Assembly (NCBI RefSeq): GCF_038618305.1
Contig: NZ_CP152017.1
Coordinates: forward strand, 2,891,501 to 2,955,500
Source of the DNA: Sporosarcina sp. FSL K6-2383
GTDB lineage: Bacteria; Bacillota; Bacilli; Bacillales_A; Planococcaceae
Length of the DNA: 64,000 bases
Reading direction: 5' to 3'
A program made the position numbers and the translations under genes. The notes under the pieces were generated by a model. It saw only the letters and a program-made list of their open reading frames with translations, ran no database searches and was not told the origin of the DNA. How positions within the stretch are numbered: the stretch's first letter is position 1; every line of letters starts with the position of its first letter. Below, piece after piece: positions 39,256 through 49,102 of this stretch.

Positions 39256-41290
39256 ATCCTAATGTTTTAAACAAAAACGAATACATATCCGTTTGCTCCT
39301 CAATAATTTTCACAGTTGGTTTACCAAGCCCGTGGCCAGCATTCTTCTCAACCCGCAGAAGAATCGGATTTTCACCTTGCTGTGCCGCCTGCAAGGTTGC
39401 TGCAAACTTCATAGCATGCAGTGGAACAACACGATCATCTGTATCTGCAGTTGTTATAAGCGTCGATGGATATTCGACGCCTTCTTTAACATTATGCAGA
39501 GGCGAATACTTATACATGAACTCAAAATGCTCCGCATTCGCTTCAGCATTTCCATAGTCAGTCACCCAATAACGGCCAACTGTAAACTTATGATAGCGCA
39601 GCATATCTGTAACTGGAACTAAACAAAGTGCAGCCCCATATAGATCCGGACGTTGCGTTACACAAGTAGCCACAAGCAATCCACCGTTACTGCCTCCACT
39701 AATCGCAAGCTTTTTGCTGTTCGTATAGTTCTGTTCAATCAGCCACTCCGCCGCAGCGATAAAATCATCAAAGACATTCTGCTTATGCTCCAATGTCCCG
39801 GCTTTGTACCATTCTTCACCAAATTCCCCACCACCACGTAAATTGGCAACGGCATACACGCCACCAGCCTCAATCCACATACGCTGTGACGGCGAAAATG
39901 CAGGCGTCAAATTGACATTAAAACCACCATAACCATACAACAGCACGCGATTGTCACCCGTCAATTCCAACCCCTTGCGATGCGTTAAGAACATCGGAAT
40001 CCGCGTCCCATCCTTCGATGGATAAAATACTTGTGTCGTTTCAAAACCTTCCGTATCAAACAACACTGACTGCTGAAAGACAGGCGTTAATTCATTCTGC
40101 TCAAAATCATAGCACGCAATCGTTGTCGGTACTAAGTAGGACGTATAACCGATATACATCGTTGTTGCCATCTTCTTGCCTGACCCGCCTACCAGCGAAA
40201 CGTAACTAGGAAGCGGTATTTCTTTTAGAAATGTCCCGTCTAAATCAAAAATACTCAGTTTGTCATGCGCATTATGCAAATGACAAACAACGAACTGCTT
40301 ATTAATAACTTGCACAAATGTCAGAACTTCATCCCGCTCAGGAACAATATCTACCCAATGCTCTTTCCCCGGGTTATCCAACTGCACCGCAATAATTTTC
40401 TCCTTTGGCGCATTATAATTTGTTGTGAAATAAAACAGTCGTCCCTCATTACCAATAAAGGAATACTCCCCATCATCTTCTGCCAATAAATGTACAAACC
40501 CCTCATCCGATTGCTCATCACGGTAATAAATTCGACTCTTATTTTCCGTCCCTTTCCATACTGATAAAATCAAATAACGATAATCATCGGAAAATACAGG
40601 ATCGAAAGACAGCTCCTTATCCTCAATATCTTCAAACGTCAACACATCGTCTTGTTGCAAAGTACCAACAGTATGCCAATAAACACGATTATAATTACTT
40701 TCATCCTCTGAATCCACAGTTCCCGGCTCTGGAAAACGATTATAGTAAAAGCCGCTGCCTGCTTCATTCCATGCAATGCTACTGAATTTACACCACTTAA
40801 TAACGTCAGGCTCATCCTTACCCGTTTGCAAATCACGTACACGAATTTCCTGCCAGTCACTACCGTTCAATGAAATTCCATAAGCCAATCGATTGCCATC
40901 CTTCGTAAACGACAGATTAGTAATAGCAGCCGTTCCTTCTTCATTCAATGTATTTGGGTCGATTATCACCTCAAGCACAGTAGACTCCAAATCCTTTGTT
41001 CGATAAAAAACTGCTTGATTTTGCAACCCATCATTTTTATGAAAATAGTAATAGTCTCCTTCTTTTTGGGGAACAGAGTATTTCGGATAATTCCAAGACT
41101 TCGTCAATCTTTCCTTCACTTTTTCACGCTCTGGATAAGTCGCTAAAAAAGCCTGCGTCTCTTCATTTTGTTCATCCACCCACTCTTTCACTTCTGCTGC
41201 ATCAGGACTTTCTAGCCAGCGATACGGGTCCGCTACTTCTGTTCCATGATAATTGTTAATAACGTCTTCTCTCTTTGTCATAACGCTCAA
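39254..41290 (-). CDS. Prolyl oligopeptidase (S9A)
   Basis: 678 residues from TTG behind AAGGGGG. N-terminal seven-bladed propeller with DPYRWLE near 20, then the alpha/beta hydrolase with oxyanion region RGGGEFGEEWYKAG, nucleophile Ser in ISGGSNGGLL near 532, Asp in TADTDDRV and His in KNAGHG near 650. Cytosolic serine peptidase cutting after proline in short peptides. Usual length. Confidence 0.93.
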   Translation of the reverse strand: MSVMTKREDVINNYHGTEVADPYRWLESPDAAEVKEWVDEQNEETQAFLATYPEREKVKERLTKSWNYPKYSVPQKEGDYYYFHKNDGLQNQAVFYRTKDLESTVLEVIIDPNTLNEEGTAAITNLSFTKDGNRLAYGISLNGSDWQEIRVRDLQTGKDEPDVIKWCKFSSIAWNEAGSGFYYNRFPEPGTVDSEDESNYNRVYWHTVGTLQQDDVLTFEDIEDKELSFDPVFSDDYRYLILSVWKGTENKSRIYYRDEQSDEGFVHLLAEDDGEYSFIGNEGRLFYFTTNYNAPKEKIIAVQLDNPGKEHWVDIVPERDEVLTFVQVINKQFVVCHLHNAHDKLSIFDLDGTFLKEIPLPSYVSLVGGSGKKMATTMYIGYTSYLVPTTIACYDFEQNELTPVFQQSVLFDTEGFETTQVFYPSKDGTRIPMFLTHRKGLELTGDNRVLLYGYGGFNVNLTPAFSPSQRMWIEAGGVYAVANLRGGGEFGEEWYKAGTLEHKQNVFDDFIAAAEWLIEQNYTNSKKLAISGGSNGGLLVATCVTQRPDLYGAALCLVPVTDMLRYHKFTVGRYWVTDYGNAEANAEHFEFMYKYSPLHNVKEGVEYPSTLITTADTDDRVVPLHAMKFAATLQAAQQGENPILLRVEKNAGHGLGKPTVKIIEEQTDMYSFLFKTLG

Positions 41291-41380
41291 TTTAGTTCCC
41301 CCTTACAACAATGGACTTCAACTATATTTTACCATACAAACGATTGATTCGTATGACTTTTCAGATTACTGATTAAAAGG

Positions 41381-41410
41381 AAAAACCATAATTCGATTAA
41401 GAATTATGGT
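41381..41410 (-). terminator. Terminator of the luciferase-like gene
   Basis: ACCATAATTC pairs with GAATTATGGT, followed on the minus strand by TTTTCC (and T7 on plus). Ten pairs. Confidence 0.75.
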
Positions 41411-41425
41411 CATTTTTTTATAATT

Positions 41426-42436
41426 TTAGTCCATCATTTCCGCAACAATTTCATAAGAACGTAAGCGGGCTTGCTGATCAAAAATTTGCGAGTTAATAAT
41501 CAGTTCATTCGCCTTCGTTTCTTGAATAAAGCTCTTCAATTTCCGTTTAACCGTTTCAGGACTACCGACAATTGTGGATCGCGTATCGAGTGTTTGCTCA
41601 ATAGATGCTCGCTCTTGCGCTGACCATACCTCATCAATGTTATCAATCGGCGGTTGTAATTGTGTCGGCATACCTCTCGTTAGGCTAAGGAATTGCTGCT
41701 GTTGAGAAGTTGCCAACCAGCGGGCTTTTTCATCCGTTTCTGCTGCGATTACATTAACGCCAAGCATAGCATAAGGTGCTTGTAAAAATTTCGACGGCTT
41801 AAAATTTTGATGATATAGCTGCAAAGCTTGTAATACATAGGCAGGCGCAAAATGGCTAGCAAAGGAAAATGGCAAGCCTTTTTGTGCGGCAAGCTGCGCA
41901 CTGAAGCCACTTGAGCCGAGCAACCAGATAGGTATGTCAAGCCCTTCCCCTGGGAATGCACGAACACGGGCGACACGATTCGGTTCAAAATATGCTTGTA
42001 GCTCAGCTAGCTGTTCAGGGAAATCATCACCGGTGCTTTGCAAAGTGCGGCGTAGCGCATAAGCAGTCGCCTGATCTGAGCCAGGTGCCCGACCTAACCC
42101 CAAGTCGATTCTTCCTGGATACATCGATTCTAGCGTGCCGAATTGCTCCGCTATGACAAGTGGCGCGTGGTTTGGTAGCATAATACCACCAGCGCCAACA
42201 CGGATACTTTTTGTAGCACCAGCAATATGCCCTATCAGCACAGATGTTGCCGAACTGCCAATACCCGGCATATTATGATGCTCAGCGAGCCAGTAGCGAT
42301 TGAATCCCCAGCCTTCTACATGCTGTGCTAGTTCTACACTATTTTTAAATGACTGCCCTGCGTTGCTCCCGACATTGATAGGAGCAAGATCCAGCACGGA
42401 AAGCGGAATCGAATTGAATGTCTCTATGTCAATCAC
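41426..42436 (-). CDS. Luciferase-like (LLM) flavin monooxygenase
   Basis: 336 residues; bacterial luciferase-like TIM barrel: [14 protein letters not shown] start, [35 protein letters not shown] and [12 protein letters not shown], the pattern of the YtmO/YceB-like subgroup. Uses reduced FMN to oxidise an unknown substrate. Start uncertain: GTG at 42436 lies very close to AAGGAG; ATA or ATT codons downstream are better spaced but unusual. Confidence 0.85.
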   Translation of the reverse strand: MIDIETFNSIPLSVLDLAPINVGSNAGQSFKNSVELAQHVEGWGFNRYWLAEHHNMPGIGSSATSVLIGHIAGATKSIRVGAGGIMLPNHAPLVIAEQFGTLESMYPGRIDLGLGRAPGSDQATAYALRRTLQSTGDDFPEQLAELQAYFEPNRVARVRAFPGEGLDIPIWLLGSSGFSAQLAAQKGLPFSFASHFAPAYVLQALQLYHQNFKPSKFLQAPYAMLGVNVIAAETDEKARWLATSQQQQFLSLTRGMPTQLQPPIDNIDEVWSAQERASIEQTLDTRSTIVGSPETVKRKLKSFIQETKANELIINSQIFDQQARLRSYEIVAEMMD

Positions 42437-42597
42437 TCCTTAATTTATTGTCATACAAAATGATACCCTTGTAGACAAAATTCCTCTACCAAACCGACTC
42501 CAAGAAAAATTCTCACGCTATTTTTCGAATAAATTCGGTATAAAGCGCTTACAAAAAACTTTTTTAGTGATTTAGCGCGTTAAAGCAAAATAGACGC

Positions 42598-42625
42598 TTG
42601 ACATTTGTTTTTCATTTGTTATGAT
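42598..42625 (+). promoter_or_regulatory. SigmaA promoter of the serine operon
   Basis: TTGACA (42598-42603), 16 bases, TATGAT (42620-42625), just before the T-box leader. Confidence 0.75.
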
Positions 42626-42654
42626 AAGTTCTAAATTCAATAACAATTCAAAAT

Positions 42655-42915
42655 GTAATGATGGAGACAGGCTTTATGTGACGAAATCTCAAGAGAGCTG
42701 ATGGATGGTGTGAATCAGTGATTTCAACGTAAAGTAGCACTTCGGAATTGAGAGGCTGAAATTCAAAGTAAGCCAATCCGCCACATGCCCGTTAAGCATG
42801 CTAACGAAGACTGTCAGATTGTGTTTATTTCTGCTGACAGTAAATCAGGGTGGTACCGCGTGAGCTAATCTAGCTTTTCGTCCCTTACAATTATTTGTAA
42901 GGGACGGAAGGCTTT
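42655..42915 (+). promoter_or_regulatory. T-box riboswitch (probable Ser-tRNA)
   Basis: Contains the T-box core AGGGTGGTACCGCG, an AGAGAGCTGATGG stem I motif, and a terminator GTCCCTTACA/TGTAAGGGAC followed by T7 near 42884-42919. The stem I base pairs GGCTT with AAGCC; the internal loop offers TCA (Ser) before AAG as the likely specifier. Binding of uncharged tRNA-Ser should switch on the serC-like/serA genes. The specifier reading is inferred; the T-box itself is clear. Confidence 0.9.
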
Positions 42916-42916
42916 T

Positions 42917-43049
42917 TTTATTTTTTCAGCAGAAGTTCAAGTTCCTACTGAAAAAATAAAGCCTCCGGCCGATGTCACGGATTTTGAAGGGAGTTAATCG
43001 AGCAAGCTCGATTCAAAATCCAGACGCAATTACGCCGAGGCATAATTGA
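42917..43049 (-). repeat. Dispersed intergenic repeat, copy B (short), in the T-box leader
   Basis: Inverted copy: conserved left end at 43011-43049 (TCAATTATGCCTCGGCGTAA... on minus) and right end at 42959-42994, only 16 bases between them with a CGAGC/GCTCG loop. Beyond the right end is its own hairpin TTTATTTTTTCAG/CTGAAAAAATAAA (42917-42960). It lies between the T-box terminator and the serC ribosome-binding site, so it is part of the 5' leader mRNA. Confidence 0.75.
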
Positions 43050-43087
43050 TTTTTGTCAATAAACCATTCAATTAGGAGGAGAACAGT

Positions 43088-44248
43088 ATGTTACAAGATC
43101 AACAGTTTCTTAGAATTCCAGGACCGAGTCCGATTCCACCGAGTGTACAGCGAGCAATGAGCCAGCCAATGCTCGGCCACCGCGGAAAAGAAGTATCTGC
43201 CATCGTAAAGTCTATCAAACCTGGTCTACAACAAATATTTGGTACAACACAAGATGTTGCAGTCATTACAGGCAGTGGAACAGCGGGCTTAGAAGCGGCT
43301 GTTGTCAATATCGTTCAACCAGGCGATGAGGTACTTGTTGTTGTCACAGGTGCATTTGGTGATCGCTTCACGAAAATTTGTAACGCATATAATATTAAAG
43401 CCCATCGTTTGGATGTAGAATGGGGCCAAGCACTTCAGCCAGAAGATGTTCAACAATTTGTGCAAGCGAATCCGGCTATTAAGGCGGTATTCTCTACTTA
43501 TTGCGAAACATCTACAGGTATTTTGAATCCTATACACGAACTAGCAACGGCGGTTCGTGCAGTATCAGATGCATTAATTGTTGTCGATGGCGTATCATGC
43601 GTCGGTGGTGTTCAAACAGAAATGGATGCTTGGGGAATCGACATTATGGTAACCGGTTCTCAGAAAGCATTTATGCTACCCGCCGGACTGACATTCGTCG
43701 GAGCAAGTGAACGTGCGTGGACTGTTATTGAATCAAATACACAACGCGGCTTTTATTTAGACCTTACAAAATACCGAGATAATCTCCAGAATGACGCGAC
43801 ACCATTTACACCTGCCGTTTCTTTATTATTCGGCTTGCAGCAAGTACTTGAATTGATTGCAGCAGAAGGCTTGAAGCAAGTATACGCACGCCATACATTA
43901 ATGATGAACATGACGCGCGCGGCTTTCAAGGCACTTGATATTCCTTTGTTAACAACTGACGCTGATGCTTCTCCTACTGTTACAGCAGTTCAACCCAAGG
44001 ACTTCGATGCTGAGGCATTTAGAAAAGTGATTAAAAAAGAGTTTGGGCTCACAGTAGCAGGCGGTCAACAGCATTTAAGCGGCAAAATATTCCGCGTTGG
44101 CCATATGGGCTATTGCTCGCCGGCAGACGTTCTTCAGACGATTAGTATGATTGAAATCGGCTTACTCAAGGTTGGCAAACAAATTACATTAGGCACAGGC
44201 GTAGCCGCCGCACAACAAATCTATGTAAATGAAGGAGTGTTGGTTTAA
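43088..44248 (+). CDS. Class-V aminotransferase of the serine pathway
   Basis: 386 residues. PLP enzyme of the Ala-glyoxylate/Ser-pyruvate group: IPGPSPIPPSVQRAM start, ITGSGTAGLEAAVVN phosphate-binding loop, VDGVSCVGGVQTEMDAWGID and the PLP lysine in VTGSQKAFM near 196. Because it is cotranscribed with serA under a Ser T-box, it probably makes phosphoserine (or serine) from the 3-oxo acid. Stop codon touches the SerA ATG. Confidence 0.85.
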   Translation: MLQDQQFLRIPGPSPIPPSVQRAMSQPMLGHRGKEVSAIVKSIKPGLQQIFGTTQDVAVITGSGTAGLEAAVVNIVQPGDEVLVVVTGAFGDRFTKICNAYNIKAHRLDVEWGQALQPEDVQQFVQANPAIKAVFSTYCETSTGILNPIHELATAVRAVSDALIVVDGVSCVGGVQTEMDAWGIDIMVTGSQKAFMLPAGLTFVGASERAWTVIESNTQRGFYLDLTKYRDNLQNDATPFTPAVSLLFGLQQVLELIAAEGLKQVYARHTLMMNMTRAAFKALDIPLLTTDADASPTVTAVQPKDFDAEAFRKVIKKEFGLTVAGGQQHLSGKIFRVGHMGYCSPADVLQTISMIEIGLLKVGKQITLGTGVAAAQQIYVNEGVLV

Positions 44249-45835
44249 ATGGCTTTTAATATACTTATCAGCGATCCACTAAGTGAAGATGGTATTTTTC
44301 CATTACGACAAGCAGAAGGTTTTAATGTTGTCATTGATACTACAAATACACCAGAACAGCTTGCTGAAAAAATTAAAGACTTTGATGCTTTAATCGTTAG
44401 AAGCCAAACACAAGTCACACGTGCCATTATTGAAAAAGCAACAAACTTAAAAATCATTGGACGCGCCGGCGTTGGTGTAGATAATATTGACTTAGATGCT
44501 GCAACGGAAAGAGGGATTATCGTCGTCAACGCTCCGGACGGTAATACGAACTCAGCGGCTGAACATACGATTGCCATGTTGATGTCATTAGCTCGTAAAA
44601 TTCCACAAGCCTTTAATTCATTGAAAAATGGACAATGGGATCGTAAATCGTTCATCGGAGTGGAATTAAAAAATAAAACACTTGGCGTTATCGGTATGGG
44701 ACGCATCGGTGCAGAAGTAGCAGCGAGAGCAAAAGGACAACGGATGAGCGTCATCGCATACGATCCATTTTTGTCAGAAGAAAAAGCGAAGAAAATGGGG
44801 ATTACGTTAGGAACAGTAGAAGAAGTATTGAGAGCCGCTGACTTCATTACAGCCCATACGCCTTTATTGAAAGAAACGAAGCACATGATTAATAAAGAAG
44901 CATTTGCAATTATGAAAGATGGCGTTCAAATTGTTAACTGTGCGCGCGGTGGAATTATCGATGAAGATGCTTTGTACGATGCAGTTGTCTCGAAAAAAGT
45001 TGCAGGAGCTGCGCTCGATGTCTTTGAAACCGAACCATTCGTTGGCCACAAGCTACTAACTCTGCCAGAAGTCATCGCGACACCACACTTAGGTGCAAGT
45101 ACAATTGAAGCGCAGGAGAGTGTCGCAATTGATGTTAGTCGCGACGTTGTCAACTTTTTCAGCGGAGGTACGGTTCGCAATCCCGTGAATCTACCATCAG
45201 TTTCGAAGGAAGTACTAGCTAAAATTGAGCCCTTCTTTGATTTAGCTGAGAAACTTGGGATCTTCCTATCTCGTTTATCCAATAAAGTAATTGAAGAAGT
45301 GAACATCTACTATTCTGGCGACCTTGCAGAATCAGACGTTCGTCCATTGACACGCAACACGCTGAAAGGCTTGCTAACACGTAATCTTGGTAATCATGTC
45401 AACGACGTCAATGCTAAGTTTTTGACAGAGCGTTTTGGTATCAAGGTGAATGAACATAAAACATCTACAACAAAAGGCTTCTCTAACTTAGTGACAGTCG
45501 AAGTCACAACAGCAAGCGGGGTTCGTCGCGTCTCTGGAACACTTCTTAACGGACTAGGTGCACGTATCGTCAAAGTCGATGACAATCTAGTAGACATTAG
45601 TCCTGAAGGTCACTTACTATTTATCAAGCATAAGGACCAGCCTGGTGCAATCGGACGCGTTGGGACATTACTCGCTATCGAAAACATTAACATCGCGACG
45701 ATGCAAGTTGGCCGGTCAACAATTGGTGGAAATGCCATCATGATGTTAACCGTCGATCATCATGTCGAAAAAGCAAACGTCGAGCGTTTAAAAGAGCTTG
45801 AAGACATTTATGATGTAATTGCAATCGATCTTTAA
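44249..45835 (+). CDS. serA: D-3-phosphoglycerate dehydrogenase
   Basis: 528 residues, the long form with intervening and ACT domains. NAD loop LGVIGMGRIGAEVAARAKG near 152, Arg in VNCARGGIIDE near 232 and His in ATPHLGASTIEAQ near 280; C-terminal ACT (HKDQPGAIGRVGTLLA) binds serine. Catalyses the first step of serine synthesis. Feedback through the ACT domain and expression through the T-box both report serine supply. Confidence 0.96.
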   Translation: MAFNILISDPLSEDGIFPLRQAEGFNVVIDTTNTPEQLAEKIKDFDALIVRSQTQVTRAIIEKATNLKIIGRAGVGVDNIDLDAATERGIIVVNAPDGNTNSAAEHTIAMLMSLARKIPQAFNSLKNGQWDRKSFIGVELKNKTLGVIGMGRIGAEVAARAKGQRMSVIAYDPFLSEEKAKKMGITLGTVEEVLRAADFITAHTPLLKETKHMINKEAFAIMKDGVQIVNCARGGIIDEDALYDAVVSKKVAGAALDVFETEPFVGHKLLTLPEVIATPHLGASTIEAQESVAIDVSRDVVNFFSGGTVRNPVNLPSVSKEVLAKIEPFFDLAEKLGIFLSRLSNKVIEEVNIYYSGDLAESDVRPLTRNTLKGLLTRNLGNHVNDVNAKFLTERFGIKVNEHKTSTTKGFSNLVTVEVTTASGVRRVSGTLLNGLGARIVKVDDNLVDISPEGHLLFIKHKDQPGAIGRVGTLLAIENINIATMQVGRSTIGGNAIMMLTVDHHVEKANVERLKELEDIYDVIAIDL

Positions 45836-45851
45836 TTTATGTTAAGCAAGG

Positions 45852-45902
45852 AACCCCACTTCATCCACTAGAATTTCTTCAGGGGTGAAGTGGGGTTTTA
45901 TT
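45852..45902 (+). terminator. Terminator of the serine operon
   Basis: AACCCCACTTC and GAAGTGGGGTT form 11 pairs around a 24-base loop, then TTATT. Confidence 0.82.
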
Positions 45903-45965
45903 AATAAGTTGTAGTTTGTTGCACTGACTATCCAGCAAACAATTAGTACAAAGAAAAGAAGCCTC

Positions 45966-46775
45966 CTACTGGATGGCTTCCTCCTTCGTTAATACCTCTA
46001 AAATTGCGAACAATTTCTCCAAGTTATCAATTTCATATGTTGGTGTACTGCCCTCAGCCAATTCCATACCTTCACGATTAATCCAAACCGAACGCATCCC
46101 TACGCGCGATGCACCTAAAATATCCGTCATTAAATTATCGCCAACCATTAGCGCTTCATCTGCTGTGATACCGCAGGTTTCTAGCACATGATGAAAAATA
46201 GACATATCCGGCTTCCCTTTTCCAAACGCACCCGAAATAACAATATGGTCGAAATAAGGAGCGATTTCAGGTGTAATTTCGAGCTTCGTCTGCTGTAAGC
46301 TTGGCGAACCATTCGTTAATAATGCCAGTTGATATTTCCCTTTTAACTTATCTAACACACGAAAAGTTTCTTCGTATAAGAATGGACGCTTTTTCCGCTC
46401 CGCTGGGAATAATTCAGCCAACTCACTGCCTAACTCAACATCCTCAATTCCAACCCGTTGCAAGCCTTTTGTCCATGTTTCGCGACGATATCCTGGCACA
46501 ATCTCCTTCATCTTCTGAAAGGATTCCCCTGCATCGTCAAACACACCCCAAAGCCCTTCGAATGGATTAATGCCAATCATTTTTGTGAATTCATATGTAT
46601 CGTATGTAGCATATAGCTCCCTCGCCTCTGCCCGAACCGCCTCTTCAAGCTCTATCGGATCAACACCGTCACGCACCTGTGCCGCTCGTTCACATGTCTT
46701 TCTAAACGCCGTCGCCACACTTTTCTTATCCCATAATAAAGTATCATCTAAATCAAAAATGAGTGTTGTTATCAT
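45966..46775 (-). CDS. HAD family hydrolase (YjjG/YsaA-like)
   Basis: 269 residues from ATG at 46775 behind GGGAGATG; the frame upstream to 46862 lacks a site. HAD motif [13 protein letters not shown], motif [13 protein letters not shown], motif III Lys in [14 protein letters not shown], motif [18 protein letters not shown]2-type cap. Dephosphorylates small metabolites or nucleotides; substrate unknown. Confidence 0.88.
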   Translation of the reverse strand: MITTLIFDLDDTLLWDKKSVATAFRKTCERAAQVRDGVDPIELEEAVRAEARELYATYDTYEFTKMIGINPFEGLWGVFDDAGESFQKMKEIVPGYRRETWTKGLQRVGIEDVELGSELAELFPAERKKRPFLYEETFRVLDKLKGKYQLALLTNGSPSLQQTKLEITPEIAPYFDHIVISGAFGKGKPDMSIFHHVLETCGITADEALMVGDNLMTDILGASRVGMRSVWINREGMELAEGSTPTYEIDNLEKLFAILEVLTKEEAIQ

Positions 46776-46884
46776 ACAAATCATCTCCCTTTTTACATCT
46801 ACCTTAGTATACATCATTTTCAGATTCTTTAGTGAGATAAAGAAATACCACCCCGAATACATACTCGAAGCGGCATTTCATCAT

Positions 46885-46946
46885 AAAAAATCCGTGACAT
46901 CCGCCGGAGGCTTTATTAGGGAGGAATTGAACTGCATTCCTCCCTA
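46885..46946 (+). repeat. Dispersed intergenic repeat, copy C (right end only) with its hairpin
   Basis: AAAAATCCGTGACATCCGCC...GGCTT (46885-46914) repeats the right end of copies A and B. Immediately after it TAGGGAGGAAT (46917-46927) pairs with ATTCCTCCCTA (46936-46946). The hairpin includes the katE stop codon and may end katE transcription. Left end absent: a degraded copy. Confidence 0.72.
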
Positions 46947-48986
46947 GTAAACCTTCCTCCCCCAAAACCGCTGCTGCGCAATCGCCTTCACAAACTCCTG
47001 ATCAAAATCAGGATTATTAGTTGCAAAGACAATTCCAGGTCCTTCCTTTGCAGCCGATACTTCAAAAAACGGTAAACCTGTGGTCGCAAAGCCAATCGGT
47101 TTAAAATGCTTAAACGCTTCATCGATAAACGACACGATATCATAATTGAACTTCTCCTGATTTGCAGCTGTTCCACCAACAACATATAGCGCATCAAACA
47201 ACACAGAATCTGTCGTCAAAAACGTCTCATTGACCATAACTTTAAGTCCATCCGCACCAAGCACATGCCCCAACTTCGCACCAACAAAATCAACCGTTAC
47301 TCCATAATCTCTCAACATTCGCACAGTCGCCTTCACGTCAGCCCCGTTAAAATCATTACCAATCAATACGCCAACCTTCAATGTTTGCGGTACTCGTATC
47401 GTATTGGCCTGACTCAGCGCTGGTGATGACGCCGTAACCGTCGATTGTTCAGCAGTAGGTGGATTTACCCCAACGCCTTCTGCAATGATTGTGGCCATCT
47501 CTTTATCCACATGCGCAAACATATCTACGACCTGCTGCTTGACACTTCTACTATTCACTTTGCCAACTTCGAATGTAAACGCATTAATAATATGCTGCTT
47601 TTCGGGAGGTGACATACTGTTCCAGAAAAGCCTAGCCTGCGAAAAGAAATCCTTGAACGACTCACTACGCGCTTGAATAACACGACCTTCTACTTTCTCT
47701 GCATAATGAACGAAGCCGCCTTCTTGTGCCGTAGACGTCGATGGTGTATTGTCTGCCAGTGAATTTTTATGATAGCTCACCTGTCCGACATTGATCGTTT
47801 GCCGGCTATAGCCATTACGTTGATTGTTATGAAAAGGGCAGACCGGACGGTTAATCGGAATCTCCGTGAAATTCGGTCCCCCAAGACGAATCAGCTGCGT
47901 ATCCAAATAAGAGAACAGCCTGCCCTGTAGCAGCGGATCATTCGTAAAATCAATGCCCGGAACGACATTCCCAGGATGAAATGCCACTTGCTCCGTTTCT
48001 GCAAAAACATTATCAACATTACGATTCAGCACCATCTTGCCAAATATCTGAACAGGCACAATTTCTTCCGGCCATAGTTTCGTTGCATCTAAAATATCAA
48101 AATCAAACATGAATTCATCTTCCTCATTGATCATCTGGACGCCCAGTTCATACTCGGGAAAATTACCATGTTCAATGGATTCCCATAAATCCCGTCGTTG
48201 GTAATCTGGATCTTTCCCTGATATTTTTTGTGCTTCATCCCAAACAAGCGAATGGACGCCCAACAACGGCTTCCAGTGAAATTTCACAAATCTAGATACC
48301 CCTTGCGCATTGACGAAACGAAAAGTATGCACGCCGAATCCTTCCATCATGCGAAAGTTTTTTGGTATCGCACGATCGGACATTTGCCACATAACCATAT
48401 GTGCTGACTCCTGATTATTCGCCACGAAATCCCAAAATGTATCATGCGCAGAGGAGGCTTGCGGTATTTCATTATGTGGTTCTGGCTTAATCGCATGAAT
48501 CAAATCTGGAAACTTCAATCCATCCTGAATAAAAAACACCGGAATGTTATTACCCACTAAATCGTAATTCCCTTGTTCCGTATAAAACTTAACGGCAAAT
48601 CCTTTAACATCCCGCACAGTATCTGCCGAACCTGAACTTCCTACAACATTTGAAAATCGAGTAAATACAGGTGTAATTGTTCCAGGTTCCTGTAGAAATC
48701 CTGCAGTCGTGAATTCCCTCATCGATTTATATAATTCAAACTCTCCGTGTGCCGCATAGCCCCGCGCATGAACAACTCTCTCCGGAATTCGTTCATGGTC
48801 AAAATGCGTCACTTTTTCACGAAAATGAAAATCCTCCATTAACGTTGGACCACGAACCCCCGCTTTCAATGATTCCTCGTCATTTGAAACCTTCAAAGCT
48901 TGATTCGTTGTCATCTTCTTGTCGAAGTTATCCACGCGGTACTGTTCCAGCTGCCGGTCCTTGCTATTTTCTAATGATTTATCCAC
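46944..48986 (-). CDS. katE: Large-subunit (clade 2) catalase
   Basis: 680 residues from GTG at 48986 behind GAAGGGG. Catalase core: RVVHARGYAAHG with the catalytic His near 75, FFIQDGLKFPDLIHA, distal Asn region, and the haem-ligand Tyr in RLFSYLDTQLIRLG. The last 150 residues are a class-I amidotransferase-like flavodoxin domain (LKVGVLIGNDFNG...), the mark of HPII-type enzymes. Breaks down H2O2; clade 2 forms are often spore or stationary-phase catalases. Confidence 0.94.
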   Translation of the reverse strand: MDKSLENSKDRQLEQYRVDNFDKKMTTNQALKVSNDEESLKAGVRGPTLMEDFHFREKVTHFDHERIPERVVHARGYAAHGEFELYKSMREFTTAGFLQEPGTITPVFTRFSNVVGSSGSADTVRDVKGFAVKFYTEQGNYDLVGNNIPVFFIQDGLKFPDLIHAIKPEPHNEIPQASSAHDTFWDFVANNQESAHMVMWQMSDRAIPKNFRMMEGFGVHTFRFVNAQGVSRFVKFHWKPLLGVHSLVWDEAQKISGKDPDYQRRDLWESIEHGNFPEYELGVQMINEEDEFMFDFDILDATKLWPEEIVPVQIFGKMVLNRNVDNVFAETEQVAFHPGNVVPGIDFTNDPLLQGRLFSYLDTQLIRLGGPNFTEIPINRPVCPFHNNQRNGYSRQTINVGQVSYHKNSLADNTPSTSTAQEGGFVHYAEKVEGRVIQARSESFKDFFSQARLFWNSMSPPEKQHIINAFTFEVGKVNSRSVKQQVVDMFAHVDKEMATIIAEGVGVNPPTAEQSTVTASSPALSQANTIRVPQTLKVGVLIGNDFNGADVKATVRMLRDYGVTVDFVGAKLGHVLGADGLKVMVNETFLTTDSVLFDALYVVGGTAANQEKFNYDIVSFIDEAFKHFKPIGFATTGLPFFEVSAAKEGPGIVFATNNPDFDQEFVKAIAQQRFWGRKVY

Positions 48987-49057
48987 GCAATCCCCTTCCA
49001 CTTTGCCTATATAGATGCATCATTACTATATGCGATTCAGCCTACGACTGGCACAAT

Positions 49058-49089
49058 AAAAGGGTAGCTCCTTGAGAAGCTACCCTTTT
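49058..49089. terminator. Terminator between katE start region and ilvE end
   Basis: AAAAGGGTAGCT-CCTTGAGA-AGCTACCCTTTT; twelve pairs, T-tract for minus-strand ilvE. Confidence 0.85.
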
Positions 49090-49102
49090 CGTCCAATATT
49101 CA

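Noticed and set aside
44245..44886. 213-codon minus-strand open frame opposite serA
   Set aside because: Antisense shadow of a clearly recognised gene; low-complexity hydrophobic product without a start site.
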